From a virus: a stretch of 22,922 nt of DNA. The translations under genes were made by a program, and so were the position numbers. The stretch covers positions 1 through 22,922 of IMG/VR virus record IMGVR_UViG_3300025941_000102; one strand, given 5' to 3'. Shown one piece after another: positions 4,887 through 12,926 of this stretch (positions are counted from its first letter, which is position 1; each line of letters starts with the position of its first letter). The notes beneath the pieces were generated by a model. It saw nothing but the letters and a program-made list of their open reading frames with translations. It was not told the origin of the DNA and did no database searches.

Positions 4887-4925
4887 CCCCCCGCCTCGAC
4901 TCGTTGCACGAGTCGAGGCGGGGGG
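4887..4925. terminator. 17-bp perfect-stem hairpin next to tandem repeats
   Basis: Arms 4887-4903 and 4909-4925 are exact reverse complements around the loop TTGCA. Read leftwards the right end is followed by TTTTCT, as in an intrinsic terminator for leftward transcription. The loop and inner stem repeat GTTGCACGAG, the same 10 bp as in each tandem repeat, so the hairpin is related to that array. Confidence 0.7.
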
Positions 4926-5071
4926 ACCCGGTTCGGCGTGCATCTATTCTCCGCTGCGTATCTAAGAGTACATAGCTCATCTTTCTCTCGTGCGTGCGAG
5001 CGTATATGTACCATCCTTGACTGCGTATGGGAGGATGTGTCCACTGGGCGCGGTATACCAAGGAGCCCCCA

Positions 5072-5488
5072 ATGACACAAGCGCAGCAATCAGCCCCCGA
5101 TGTCCGAGAACTCCCCCGTACTTTTTCGGTGGAGGAGCAAGAAGCCTTCCTCGGCAAAATGGCCCCCGAGCCGGGTGCCGGAGCTTCAGCCCCCGCTCAC
5201 TATATGACACTGGACGAATTCGGCACTCCCACCGGCCTCGTTTCGCTGGACATTCCGGATGGCCCTTATATTTCGGTGATGGCGACCGTTCCGGTCGACC
5301 CCGATTCGGTGACCACCATGTCCGGAGCGCCACTCACCACACAGATGAATCCAGCTCATTCCAACTTCGACGCAGGGCTGGAAGAGCGGAACCCAACGCC
5401 GCCAGTGTTCGAAATGGGTCCCCTTTCGGCGAAGGCGAAAGCGCCTGTTACGAAAGCGCCAGAACACAAAGCACCCGAGAAGAAGTAG
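5072..5488 (+). CDS. Hypothetical Pro/Ala-rich protein, 138 aa, first of virion operon
   Basis: The ATG at 5072 follows AAGGAG with good spacing; a 15-codon extension upstream is possible but has no ribosome site. It starts MTQAQQSAPDVRELPRTFSV and has a middle that looks folded (YMTLDEFGTPTGLVSLDIPD, ISVMATVPVD). The C-terminal 25 residues are a Lys/Ala/Pro tail (AKAKAPVTKAPEHK). No family recognised. Its position just before small terminase suggests a role in packaging or head formation, but an unrelated function is equally possible. Ends 6 bp before the next GTG. Confidence 0.75.
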   Translation: MTQAQQSAPDVRELPRTFSVEEQEAFLGKMAPEPGAGASAPAHYMTLDEFGTPTGLVSLDIPDGPYISVMATVPVDPDSVTTMSGAPLTTQMNPAHSNFDAGLEERNPTPPVFEMGPLSAKAKAPVTKAPEHKAPEKK

Positions 5489-5494
5489 CTTTCG

Positions 5495-5989
5495 GTGACC
5501 GAATTTCCCCAAGATTTGCTTCCGCTGCCAACGGCCCCTTACCCCGAAAGGCCAGTAAGTGAGCCGTTGGTTCCGGAAGAGTGCCGAACGGCACTCTGGC
5601 TCGTACGCGGGAATATCACGGAGGCAGCGAAGCTGCTCAAAGTGACATCCCTCCGCCTGCGCCAGTTTGTCAACAAATCCCCCTTCCTCCTTTCGGAGAT
5701 GCAAGAGGCCAAAGATCAGCTCGCCGATCTAGCCGAATCGGTCGTATACGACGCACTGATGGACGAAGACGACAAAGGCCGCAAAGACACCATGGCCCGA
5801 TTCGTGCTCGGTTCACAGGGAAAGTCCAGAGGATGGGGCTCCGCAGGAGCAACGGGCGCGGTGAATATCAGGAACTCGCACGGCGGGACCATCATCGTGC
5901 AATGGGCTGACGGACAGTCTTTCGGTGATTCCGAGCCGTCTCCGAATACCATCGACGTCACTCCGAACGACAACGAAAAAGTGGCGTAA
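5495..5989 (+). CDS. terS: Small terminase subunit (putative)
   Basis: 164 residues, GTG start at 5495, six bases after the previous stop, with AGAAGAAG as a weak SD. Residues about 27-65 form a helix-turn-helix-like unit: CRTALWLVRGNITEAAKLLKV (given as parts: ALWLVRG, ITEAAKLLKV, LRLRQFVNKS), the pattern by which small terminases bind the packaging site. A helical middle (EMQEAKDQLADLAESVVYDA) fits the oligomerisation region. Its place immediately before, and one base overlapping with, the large subunit (TAATG) is the main support. The tail after residue 110 is polar and probably flexible. Small terminases are poorly conserved, so the call rests on context. Confidence 0.8.
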   Translation: MTEFPQDLLPLPTAPYPERPVSEPLVPEECRTALWLVRGNITEAAKLLKVTSLRLRQFVNKSPFLLSEMQEAKDQLADLAESVVYDALMDEDDKGRKDTMARFVLGSQGKSRGWGSAGATGAVNIRNSHGGTIIVQWADGQSFGDSEPSPNTIDVTPNDNEKVA

Positions 5990-7299
5990 TGGAAGCCGAG
6001 GTATTACCCGACACCGGGCCACCCAAATTCATAATTCCGTACGTCCCCCGTACCCATTTTCGGCCCCTCCACATGTCCAAGAAAAGGTGGCTGTTCACCG
6101 TTGCCCACAGACGAGCAGGCAAAACAGTTGCCTTATGTAACCAAACCATCCGCCGCGCCCTCGAAAACAAGCGAGCATTCCCTCCTCCCAGATATGCTTA
6201 CATTGGACCTAGCTTCGCACAGGCAAAAGATTTGGTCTGGGGGTATTACAAGCATTATACGAACCCTCTCCCGAGGGTTAAGGTCAATGAGGGGGATCTC
6301 CAAATAACACTCCCCAATTCGGCGATGATAAATCTGTATGGAGGAGCCGCCGCCTACGAACGAATGAGGGGCCTCTATTTCGATGGGGTAGTCGCGGATG
6401 AATACCCACTCCTCAATCCGAGCATGCTGGGATCAGTCGTCCGACCCTGCCTCGCCGATTATCAGGGGTGGGCCATTATTTCGGGGACCTCGAACGGAGA
6501 CGATCACTTCCACGATCTAAAGAAGCGGGCCGAAAAAGAAACTGAACAGTGGGATCTGTACTCGATACCGGTCAATGAAACTGACGCGCTCCTGCCCGAA
6601 GAGGTAGCGGAGATGCGGAAAGACATGACGGCCGACGAGTTCGCCCGCGAAATGATGTGCAGTTTCGATGCACCCATCGAAGGTTCGTATTACGGCGAAG
6701 TGATCAACGAAATATCCCTCGCACAGCAAATATGCGGCGTTCCGTACGACCCAGCCGCCCCGGTTATGACTTGGTGGGACCTCGGAATCGACGACGAAAC
6801 TGCCATATGGTTCGTGCAACGGGTAGGCAGGGAACTGCATGTTATCGATTTCCTTCAGAATACCGGTAAAGGTCTCGAATGGTACGCCACTGAAATCAAG
6901 AACAAACCGTACCACTACGCTGTTCACGTTACACCCCACGACATTATGGCCCGTGAACTCGGAACGGGGAAGAGCAGATACGAGATACTCGTCGCACTAC
7001 TCAACAACGTGTTCGTGTGTCCGGGACATTCCCCCGAAGATGGGATAACCGCCGCGAGAGCCACACTCCGAATGTGCTGGTTCGACAAGATCAAGACTGA
7101 TGCTGGCCTTTCGGCGCTCAAGAATTACCACAAGTCCAAGACGGGCAAGCCGGTCCACAACTGGGCGAGCCACCCGTCCGACTCATTCCGGTACGGCGCG
7201 GTGGCCCTGAACCACATAGCCCCGTATCTCGGAGCCACATCGAACGTTATTCCTTTGCACGGACCCCTTCGGCGAAATCTTAAAAGGCTGAGACACTAA
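5989..7299 (+). CDS. terL: Terminase large subunit (ATPase and nuclease)
   Basis: 436 residues. The motor that cuts concatemeric DNA and drives it into the prohead through the portal. The N-terminal ATPase has Walker A H-R-R-A-G-K-T (40-46), Walker B VVADE (134-138) and the coupling motif SGT (165-167). The C-terminal RNase H-like nuclease shows its acidic residues in WWDLG (D264), VTPHD (D318) and HPSDSFRY (D398). All expected motifs are present and in order, and length is normal. Start at 5989 overlaps the small subunit stop by one base. Family-level alternatives are not realistic. Confidence 0.96.
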   Translation: MEAEVLPDTGPPKFIIPYVPRTHFRPLHMSKKRWLFTVAHRRAGKTVALCNQTIRRALENKRAFPPPRYAYIGPSFAQAKDLVWGYYKHYTNPLPRVKVNEGDLQITLPNSAMINLYGGAAAYERMRGLYFDGVVADEYPLLNPSMLGSVVRPCLADYQGWAIISGTSNGDDHFHDLKKRAEKETEQWDLYSIPVNETDALLPEEVAEMRKDMTADEFAREMMCSFDAPIEGSYYGEVINEISLAQQICGVPYDPAAPVMTWWDLGIDDETAIWFVQRVGRELHVIDFLQNTGKGLEWYATEIKNKPYHYAVHVTPHDIMARELGTGKSRYEILVALLNNVFVCPGHSPEDGITAARATLRMCWFDKIKTDAGLSALKNYHKSKTGKPVHNWASHPSDSFRYGAVALNHIAPYLGATSNVIPLHGPLRRNLKRLRH

Positions 7300-7520
7300 T
7301 GAAGAAATATCGCAGCCACAAGATCGTCGAAGCTGGGGTGATCCAAGACAAGGTTGCTGGTCGCGTCAAGGTTGACGATGAATGGGTCGAAGTGCCGGAT
7401 AATATATTCGCGCGGGGGCTGCCCGTTTTCGGCGCGGACTACCTGGTTCGCTACGAGGACGGCTACATTTCGTGGAGCCCCAAGAAGGCTTTCGAAGACG
7501 GCTATGATGAGGTAACCTGA
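7299..7520 (+). CDS. Small hypothetical protein between terminase and portal, 73 aa
   Basis: Overlaps both neighbours by one base (TAATG at the start, TGATG at the end), so it is translated in coupling with terL and the portal. MKKYRSHKIVEAG, then VDDEWVEVPDN, GADYLVRYEDGYISW and a short acidic end. The spacing of aromatic and glycine residues suggests a small beta-barrel or SH3-like domain. Similar short genes occur between terminase and portal in podoviruses, usually unannotated. Function unknown. Confidence 0.8.
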   Translation: MKKYRSHKIVEAGVIQDKVAGRVKVDDEWVEVPDNIFARGLPVFGADYLVRYEDGYISWSPKKAFEDGYDEVT

Positions 7521-9856
7521 TGGCAGCCGTCGAAAGAGTATTCGGAAATTCCGTCGGACATACGAACTATGTCGGCGGACCGAACCGGCCGGAAGAGGAC
7601 CTCCCGTACGACGCGGCGGTTCGCGATTTGATCGACGACGCCAAGTCGTACGAAGAATCGACCCTCATGCCGGACCGTGAGGAAAATCTGGAGTATTTCT
7701 ACGGGGAAACTCCCGCCCCGGAGGGTGAAGGGACTTCGACGGCGATCTCGACGGATTACCGCGACACCGTGATGGCGATCATACCTTCGCTGATGCGAAT
7801 CTTCACATCCGCGGAACACGTCATTAGCTGCCAGCCAAACTGGGCAGGCCAGGAGGAAGCAGCGAAACAGTGCACGGATTATCTTCAGTTTATGTTCTGG
7901 GAGGATAATCCGGGGTTCCTGATCCTTCACGACGTGTTCAAAGATTCCCTGCGCTGCAAGATTGGCGTTGTCAAGTGGTACACCGAGAATGAAGAAGAGG
8001 TAACGCAGCAAACCTATCGGAACATTACCTCCGAGCAACTACAACTAATTATCTCCGAGAATCCATCGGTGCAAGTTGTGAACGCTGTTCCCTCACGACG
8101 ATCCCCGATGGGTATGGCCCCGGAGGCCAACCCCGGTCCAGCCCAAGTCTCCCCAGATGAAGGTGAAATGCCGGGCATGCCGCCTCCGGGGCCTCCTCAA
8201 GGTATGGGAATGCCAGGACCAATGGGGCCGCCTCCCCCACCGCCGCAATTGTTCGAGGAAGTTGTACTTCGCTTCGTCAAGTCCAAGCCGATGACGAGGA
8301 TCGAATCGGTACCTCTCGACGAGTTTCGTATCGATCGCCACGCGAAGAACGTCAAATCGGCAAAGCTAGTCGGGCACGACCGAATCACCGACGTTGGTGA
8401 GCTTGTTTCGGCGGGCTACTCTTTGGACGCCTTGGAGGAATATCTTGGCGCGACGTCTACGTTTTCCGTCGACAGACAGTTCCGTAACGCAGGACTTGAT
8501 GAAACTAGCGTTCAGGATGATCTTGATATTCGTTATGGTTGCTACTTTATTCGCATTGATAAGGACGGTGATGGGATTCCCGAACTCCGCGAAATCCACA
8601 CCGTCGGTGATAACCATGTTATCATTCACGATGAGGTAGTTCAGCATCCGAACTACGCCGTGTTCTGCGCGGATCCGGAACCCCACACGGTGATCGGCGA
8701 TACCCCGGCGGAACTGGTCAAGGACATTCAGGTCATCAAGACGAACATGCTGCGGGGTTCGTTGGATTCCCTCGCGCAGTCGATTTGGCCCCGCGTGGTG
8801 TTCAACGAGACCCTCGTGAGCGCCGAAGACGTTTTGAACGACGAGATTGGCGCAGCGATCAGAACGCGCGGCGATCCGGCCAATACGGTACAGTCTCTCC
8901 AACACCTGTTTGTCGGCCAGCCGGTATTTCAGATGTTCGAAGTGATGGAGACACTCCGGCAGCAGCGAACTGGTATTTCGGACGCTTCTAAGGGCGTCGA
9001 TCCTAAGGCGCTCCAATCAACGGCGCTCCAAGGGGTCGACGCCATTGTTACCGGTGCTCAGGAGAGAATAGAGCTATGCGCTCGGGTCCTCGCCGAAACT
9101 GGTATGAAAGACTTGTTTCAAGGTTTGTTGCGCGAATGCGTAAACAACCCAAACCAGGAACGGACGGTCCAATTAAGGGGAAAGTGGGTAGACATCAACC
9201 CGAGCACGTTCGATCCCTCCATGCGCATTTCGGTGAATCCAACCCTTGGGCGGGGGTCCGATATGACCCGTTTACTGGTTCTCCAAGACGTCAAGCAGAC
9301 GCAGATGATGACGATGGAGAAATACGGGGTGGATAACCCACTATGCGGGCCGATGGAGTTCCGGAATACTCTGACCGACATGATGGCTATCGGGAATATC
9401 AAGAATGTTGACCGGTATTTCAAAGTCATCACTCCAGAGATTATGGCGCAGATTGCGCAGACGCCGAAAGAACCCGACCCGGCACTTATGCTCGCCCAAG
9501 CCGAAATGGAGAAGACTCGCTCGAAGACAGCGTCGGAAATCTCTAAGGCCGACTTCCAGGATCGCAAGCTACGTGTCGACGATGATTTCCGCAGAGATCA
9601 GCTCACTGTTAAGGGGATACTCGATTCGGCTGCCCTCGAAGGCCAATGGGGCGAGCACGTCGATGGAACCCTTCTCCAAATGGCAAACGTCGCCAACGCC
9701 CTCGATAAAATTGACAACGAGGCCGCGAGCACCGACGCGGGCATCCTGAAGACCCACGCCGACATTCAGCAGGGCCAGCAACAGGCTGACATCGCGCAGC
9801 AAGCACAGGACACGGCACAACAGGTAGCAGATGCCCCACCCGACACCGGAGCGTAG
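7520..9856 (+). CDS. Portal protein (P22-type)
   Basis: 778 residues, in the range of P22-type portals. Twelve copies would form the ring at one vertex through which DNA enters and leaves. Recognised by order and content: an acidic N-terminus, a clip/wing region including STDYRDTVMAIIPSLMRIF, ILHDVFKDSLRCKIGVVKW, DEFRIDRHAKN, FIRIDKDGDGIPE, a central helix region (DIQVIKTNMLRGSLDSLAQ), TGISDASKG, and the LGRGSDMTRL part. The C-terminal ~90 residues are Gln/Ala-rich and helical, as in a barrel extension. Odd: residues about 190-243 are a Pro/Gly/Met-rich insert (MPGMPPPGPPQGMGMPG). Its 3' end overlaps the next gene by 26 bp. Confidence 0.93.
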   Translation: MAAVERVFGNSVGHTNYVGGPNRPEEDLPYDAAVRDLIDDAKSYEESTLMPDREENLEYFYGETPAPEGEGTSTAISTDYRDTVMAIIPSLMRIFTSAEHVISCQPNWAGQEEAAKQCTDYLQFMFWEDNPGFLILHDVFKDSLRCKIGVVKWYTENEEEVTQQTYRNITSEQLQLIISENPSVQVVNAVPSRRSPMGMAPEANPGPAQVSPDEGEMPGMPPPGPPQGMGMPGPMGPPPPPPQLFEEVVLRFVKSKPMTRIESVPLDEFRIDRHAKNVKSAKLVGHDRITDVGELVSAGYSLDALEEYLGATSTFSVDRQFRNAGLDETSVQDDLDIRYGCYFIRIDKDGDGIPELREIHTVGDNHVIIHDEVVQHPNYAVFCADPEPHTVIGDTPAELVKDIQVIKTNMLRGSLDSLAQSIWPRVVFNETLVSAEDVLNDEIGAAIRTRGDPANTVQSLQHLFVGQPVFQMFEVMETLRQQRTGISDASKGVDPKALQSTALQGVDAIVTGAQERIELCARVLAETGMKDLFQGLLRECVNNPNQERTVQLRGKWVDINPSTFDPSMRISVNPTLGRGSDMTRLLVLQDVKQTQMMTMEKYGVDNPLCGPMEFRNTLTDMMAIGNIKNVDRYFKVITPEIMAQIAQTPKEPDPALMLAQAEMEKTRSKTASEISKADFQDRKLRVDDDFRRDQLTVKGILDSAALEGQWGEHVDGTLLQMANVANALDKIDNEAASTDAGILKTHADIQQGQQQADIAQQAQDTAQQVADAPPDTGA

Positions 9857-10106
9857 TGATTACGAGGTTGATGAACGCGCCGCTTCGGCGTTGGCACTGC
9901 TCAACGATGCACATATCTTGGAATCTTTCACGGCGTTACGGGAGATGTATATCAATATCCTCGAAAATTCGCCGATAGGCAGCGACGAAGCTGTGACGGC
10001 GCATACGAGCCTTAAGGTTCTTCAGGATTTTCGGGCTAGCGTTGAGTCGATGGTAACAGACAGCAAAATGCGCAAAAAATACAGCGGGAAACCAAGAAAT
10101 GGCTGA
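9831..10106 (+). CDS. Small helical hypothetical protein, 91 aa
   Basis: The ATG at 9831 lies inside the portal gene in another frame and the stop overlaps the scaffold gene by 8 bp. The protein is mostly helical: ERAASALALLNDAHILESF, LREMYINILENSP, EAVTAHTSLKVLQDFRAS, with a basic end (KMRKKYSGKPRNG). Placed between portal and scaffold, so a role in head assembly is plausible, but no family is recognised. Alternative starts downstream have no better ribosome site. Confidence 0.75.
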   Translation: MPHPTPERSDYEVDERAASALALLNDAHILESFTALREMYINILENSPIGSDEAVTAHTSLKVLQDFRASVESMVTDSKMRKKYSGKPRNG

Positions 10107-11169
10107 TCCAATAGACGACGCCGCGAAGGCGTTTGATAACGATATCGCCTCTGAGTCGAGGCCCGCAAGGGCACCGAAAGAGGATAGTTCTGGTCCGCCC
10201 GAGCGCATGTTTGAGCGCCTCGGTGAACTAGAGACGGACGACGATTCCCCCGCCCGAGCCCCCGGCGACGATGACGAGCCTCCGGAGGTTTATACTGAGG
10301 ACGGCGAGGAAGAAGATGATGAAGTCGGTGAAGAAGTTGACGAGGAGCCTGACGAGGAAGATCAGGAAGGCCCCGATGCGGAGCTTCTATCTAAGGAGTT
10401 TACCGTCATGGTTGACGGTAAAGAGCAGACAGTACCGCTTAAGGAGGCCCTCGAAGGGTACGTACGTACCCAAACATTCCATCAGAGGATGAACGAGGTC
10501 GACGAGGCCAAGAAAATCATCCAACGGACTGCCGCCGACGCCGTTCACAATTACGAATACTCGATGAACATTGCGAAGGAGATCGAGGGATATCTTTCGA
10601 CGCTGGTCCCGCCTGAACCGAACTGGGACGAGGAGTTCAAGAAGGACCCGATCAAAGCTCGCGAGGTTCAGAAATACTACGATCAGGTTCGTGGGTTCCG
10701 GAAGACGCTGCAGGACAAGCTCGGAGAGGCCGCTGCAGAGCGCCAGAAGAGTGATGCTGTCCAGCTTTCGGCCTATGCCGAGGAGGAGGCCAAGAAATTT
10801 GATCGGGCCAACACCAAGCATTGGGCGACGGACCCGAAGCGTAAGCAGAAAGACCTTCAGGCGATGCGCCGAACTGCCCTTGTACAGGGCTTTACGGAGG
10901 AGGAGCTTTCGCAGGTATACGACAGCAGAATGCTGCAGGTTCTTCTCAAGGCATCGAAATACGACAGGATCATGGCCTCGCGGCCGACCCCTGTTCGACA
11001 GGGCAACGGCGCGAAGCCGGTTCCAACCGGAGGCGGTCAACCCCGCGCCAAGGTAGCAACTAGGGGTTTTCAACAGGCATCTAAGCAACTTAGCAAATCT
11101 GGAAGTATCGAGGACGCCGCCGTCGTTTTCGACCAGATCATCAGCAGGGATACCAGAAGGAAGCGCTAG
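10099..11169 (+). CDS. Scaffolding protein (putative)
   Basis: 356 residues, directly before the capsid gene, which is where phages place the scaffold that templates prohead assembly and is later lost. Composition fits: a strongly acidic N-terminal third (residues about 45-95 nearly all Asp/Glu/Gly/Pro), a long helical, charged middle (GYVRTQTFHQRMNEVDEAKK, RGFRKTLQDKLGEAAAERQ) and a basic C-terminus (ISRDTRRKR), like the coat-binding end of P22 scaffold. No catalytic protease motif was seen. The call is by position and composition, not by sequence family. Confidence 0.8.
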   Translation: MADPIDDAAKAFDNDIASESRPARAPKEDSSGPPERMFERLGELETDDDSPARAPGDDDEPPEVYTEDGEEEDDEVGEEVDEEPDEEDQEGPDAELLSKEFTVMVDGKEQTVPLKEALEGYVRTQTFHQRMNEVDEAKKIIQRTAADAVHNYEYSMNIAKEIEGYLSTLVPPEPNWDEEFKKDPIKAREVQKYYDQVRGFRKTLQDKLGEAAAERQKSDAVQLSAYAEEEAKKFDRANTKHWATDPKRKQKDLQAMRRTALVQGFTEEELSQVYDSRMLQVLLKASKYDRIMASRPTPVRQGNGAKPVPTGGGQPRAKVATRGFQQASKQLSKSGSIEDAAVVFDQIISRDTRRKR

Positions 11170-11314
11170 TCGCAGCAAGTTTAGGAAGGCCCGGAAGCGC
11201 ACAGACGAAACGGGCTTATACTCGGCGAATTTAGTTTAACCGATCGTTGCAAGGTTGAACTGGTCTCCGTGTTCCTAGTAGTCCAACGACCACTATCAAC
11301 ACAGGAGAGCCATT
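11170..11314 (+). promoter_or_regulatory. Gap upstream of capsid gene, weak -10 candidate
   Basis: 145 bp, the largest gap in the virion operon. It holds TATACT at 11217-11222 without a convincing -35, and a loose inverted repeat GCCCG...CGGGC before it. A promoter for extra capsid transcripts is plausible here but not shown. Confidence 0.3.
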
Positions 11315-12307
11315 ATGGCACGCGTTCAGAACGCATTTTCTACGTACGAGGCGAAGGCGAACAGAGAGGATCTGAGCAACTCTATCTACAACATTGATCC
11401 GTTCGATACCCCCATCCTTTCGATGGCTCGTCGGCGCAATGTTAAGAACCGGACCTTCGATTGGCAGACCGAAAATCTTCCGGCTGTTGATCCGAATAAC
11501 GCGCAGTTCGAAGGTTTCGAGCTTACGGCTCGTGGTCCTTCTCAGCCGACTGCCCGCCTTACCAACGTCACGCAGATTTCGAAGCGCGATGCGACCGTCT
11601 CCGGTTCGCAGGAGGCTTCGGATGCCGCCGGTAAGGGCTCGGAAATGGGCCACCAGATGGCGATGATGTCGAAGGTCCTCAAGTCGGACATCGAAGTCAT
11701 CCTTTCGGGGCGTCAGGCTCGTGATGATGGTTCGATCACTACTCCCCGCAAGACCGAGGCCATCGCACATTGGCTCGGAAGGGCGGTGGATAAGCTCGCA
11801 GCCCCGGCTGCTTGCGTTATCGGTGTTACGGCCGGTCTTCCGGTTCTGGCCACCGATGTTTTCGCTGCTGTCGCCGGTGCTTCGCAGGTGGCGTTTACCG
11901 AAGTGATGGTGGGCGATGCTATGCAGAAGTCGTACACCAATGGCGGCCAGCCTTCGGACATGATCGTTACCCCGGCGATCAAGCGGACGGTGTCCACCTT
12001 CGAGGGTCGCAATATCTCGCAGGTGCTTGTCGGAAAGACCGAGGTTGTGGCGACCGTTGACGTTATCGCCACTGATTTCGGCCGTGTCAAGGTGATGCCA
12101 TCGCTTTGGCTTCCCGCCGACGTTTCGTACATCCTCGACCCCGATTACGTGGCTGTTGGCTACTTCCGGAACTTCCGGCAGTTGCAGATCGCCAAGATCG
12201 GCGATGCCGAGACTCGCCTCATTCTCGCCGAGTGGGGTATCGAGATGCGCAACTCCCTCGCGCATATCATGTTTAACGGTGTGAAGCAGGGCGCCGTTAT
12301 AACCTAG
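11315..12307 (+). CDS. Major capsid protein (DUF5309 / SU10-like)
   Basis: 330 residues; forms the head shell. Recognised from the DUF5309 family pattern: an N-terminal NAFSTYEAKANREDLSNSIY, PFDTPILSMA, then RTFDWQTENL and GFELTARGPSQPTARLTN (an extended loop-like section), a helix (MGHQMAMMSKVLKSDIEVIL), and a C-terminal VDVIATDFGRVKVMPSLWLP, Y-I-L-D-P-D-Y and FRQLQIAKIGDAE. These belong to HK97-fold capsids. The ATG at 11315 has AGGAGA. Codon use is noticeably different from neighbours (many GTT, GCT, CGT), as expected of a highly expressed gene. Followed by a terminator-like hairpin. Confidence 0.92.
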   Translation: MARVQNAFSTYEAKANREDLSNSIYNIDPFDTPILSMARRRNVKNRTFDWQTENLPAVDPNNAQFEGFELTARGPSQPTARLTNVTQISKRDATVSGSQEASDAAGKGSEMGHQMAMMSKVLKSDIEVILSGRQARDDGSITTPRKTEAIAHWLGRAVDKLAAPAACVIGVTAGLPVLATDVFAAVAGASQVAFTEVMVGDAMQKSYTNGGQPSDMIVTPAIKRTVSTFEGRNISQVLVGKTEVVATVDVIATDFGRVKVMPSLWLPADVSYILDPDYVAVGYFRNFRQLQIAKIGDAETRLILAEWGIEMRNSLAHIMFNGVKQGAVIT

Positions 12308-12321
12308 TTGCCCGCCAACTT

Positions 12322-12364
12322 GGGGCGGCGTTCAGACCTTCCGTCATTCGCGCCGCCTCCTTTT
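12322..12364 (+). terminator. Terminator/attenuator after capsid gene
   Basis: GGGGCGGCG (12322-12330) pairs with CGCCGCCTC (12351-12359, one G-U pair) over a 20-nt loop, followed by C-TTTT. It lies 15 bp past the capsid stop; the run of Ts adjoins the SD (AGGAGA) of the next gene, so incomplete termination could reduce downstream expression. Confidence 0.6.
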
Positions 12365-12375
12365 AGGAGAACAGT

Positions 12376-12585
12376 ATGCCATTCAAGTCGCAAGCACAGC
12401 GAGGGCTGTTCTACAAGGCAAAGAACGACCCAGCCTTCGCTAAGAAGAAGGGTCTTCCAAAGTCGGTGATAAACGACTTTGTCAATGCCGATCCCGGTGG
12501 GAAGCTTCCGAAAAAGGCCAAGAAAAAGCGCCCGTTGGGCGGAGGCGGCGGAACCCCGTACTATCCGCTGCCGATACGAAGATGA
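12376..12585 (+). CDS. Small basic protein, 69 aa
   Basis: ATG at 12376 after AGGAGA. MPFKSQAQRGLFYKAKNDP at the start recalls a group of small phage proteins beginning MP-[FA]-K-S-x-AQ-R, whose function is not established. The middle (KKKGLPKSVINDFVNADPG) is basic and helical; the C-terminus is KAKKKRP, GGGGG and a tail. The high lysine content suggests DNA or capsid contact. First gene after the capsid gene; overlaps the next one by 4 bp (ATGA). Confidence 0.75.
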   Translation: MPFKSQAQRGLFYKAKNDPAFAKKKGLPKSVINDFVNADPGGKLPKKAKKKRPLGGGGGTPYYPLPIRR

Positions 12586-12740
12586 GACTACTTGTGTTCC
12601 TCGCCGCTCTGACACTGGCTGGTTGCATCATTGTACAGACAGTGCCAGAGCGCCAAGTAACACCAATTGCGCCAGCGGCGCGTATTATACTTGAGCAGCG
12701 TCAAGCTCAGCCGGTTCCGGCCCCGAGAGGAGGCTCATAA
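12582..12740 (+). CDS. Small lipoprotein, 52 aa
   Basis: ATG at 12582 overlaps the previous stop (ATGA). The first 15 residues (MRLLVFLAALTLAGC) are a complete lipoprotein signal: basic start, hydrophobic core, lipobox L-A-G-C with Cys15. Mature part is only 38 residues, polar, Gln/Pro-rich, ending PAPRGGS. Such short phage lipoproteins can be outer-membrane spanins, but the inner partner would be expected nearby and I see no typical one, so this is only possible. The next gene overlaps by one base (TAATG). Confidence 0.75.
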   Translation: MRLLVFLAALTLAGCIIVQTVPERQVTPIAPAARIILEQRQAQPVPAPRGGS

Positions 12741-12901
12741 TGTCAATTACAACCATCCTCATCATCATCCTCGTGTTGGTATTGTTGGGTGCGTTGCCTA
12801 GCTGGCCTTATGCGCGGAGCTGGGGTTACTATCCTTCGGGGCTCGTCGGCGTGGTATTGGTAATCCTTGTAATACTGCTGTTGATGGGACGAATCGGTTG
12901 A
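12740..12901 (+). CDS. DUF3309-like small membrane protein, 53 aa
   Basis: ATG at 12740 within TAATG. Two hydrophobic segments (about residues 4-19 and 36-49) flank LGALPSWPYARSWGYYPSG (17-35), which matches the conserved centre of DUF3309, small inner-membrane proteins common in Proteobacteria and better known from chromosomes than from phage virion operons. Function unknown. The overlap with the lipoprotein gene suggests that both act at the envelope. Confidence 0.85.
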   Translation: MSITTILIIILVLVLLGALPSWPYARSWGYYPSGLVGVVLVILVILLLMGRIG

Positions 12902-12926
12902 CAGCGTACGGGAGCACTGCTAGGCT

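Larger units (their letters stand above)
4673..5071. other. Intergenic region between leftward and rightward blocks
   Basis: About 400 bp without a supported gene. In order: leftward promoter (4760-4788), palindromic tandem repeats (4814-4883), long hairpin (4887-4925), then about 145 bp before the first virion-operon gene. I could not find a clear sigma70 promoter for the rightward operon here: a TTGACT at 5022-5027 has no good -10 at the proper distance. CTGCGTAT occurs twice in this last part (about 4957 and 5024). Confidence 0.6.

Noticed and set aside
4067-4975. Rightward 302-residue frame
   Set aside because: Antisense to 4109-4672 and continues through the promoter, tandem repeats and hairpin without an SD.
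11231-12265. Leftward 344-residue frame inside the capsid gene
   Set aside because: Shadow of the major capsid gene, which has a clear family match and SD.
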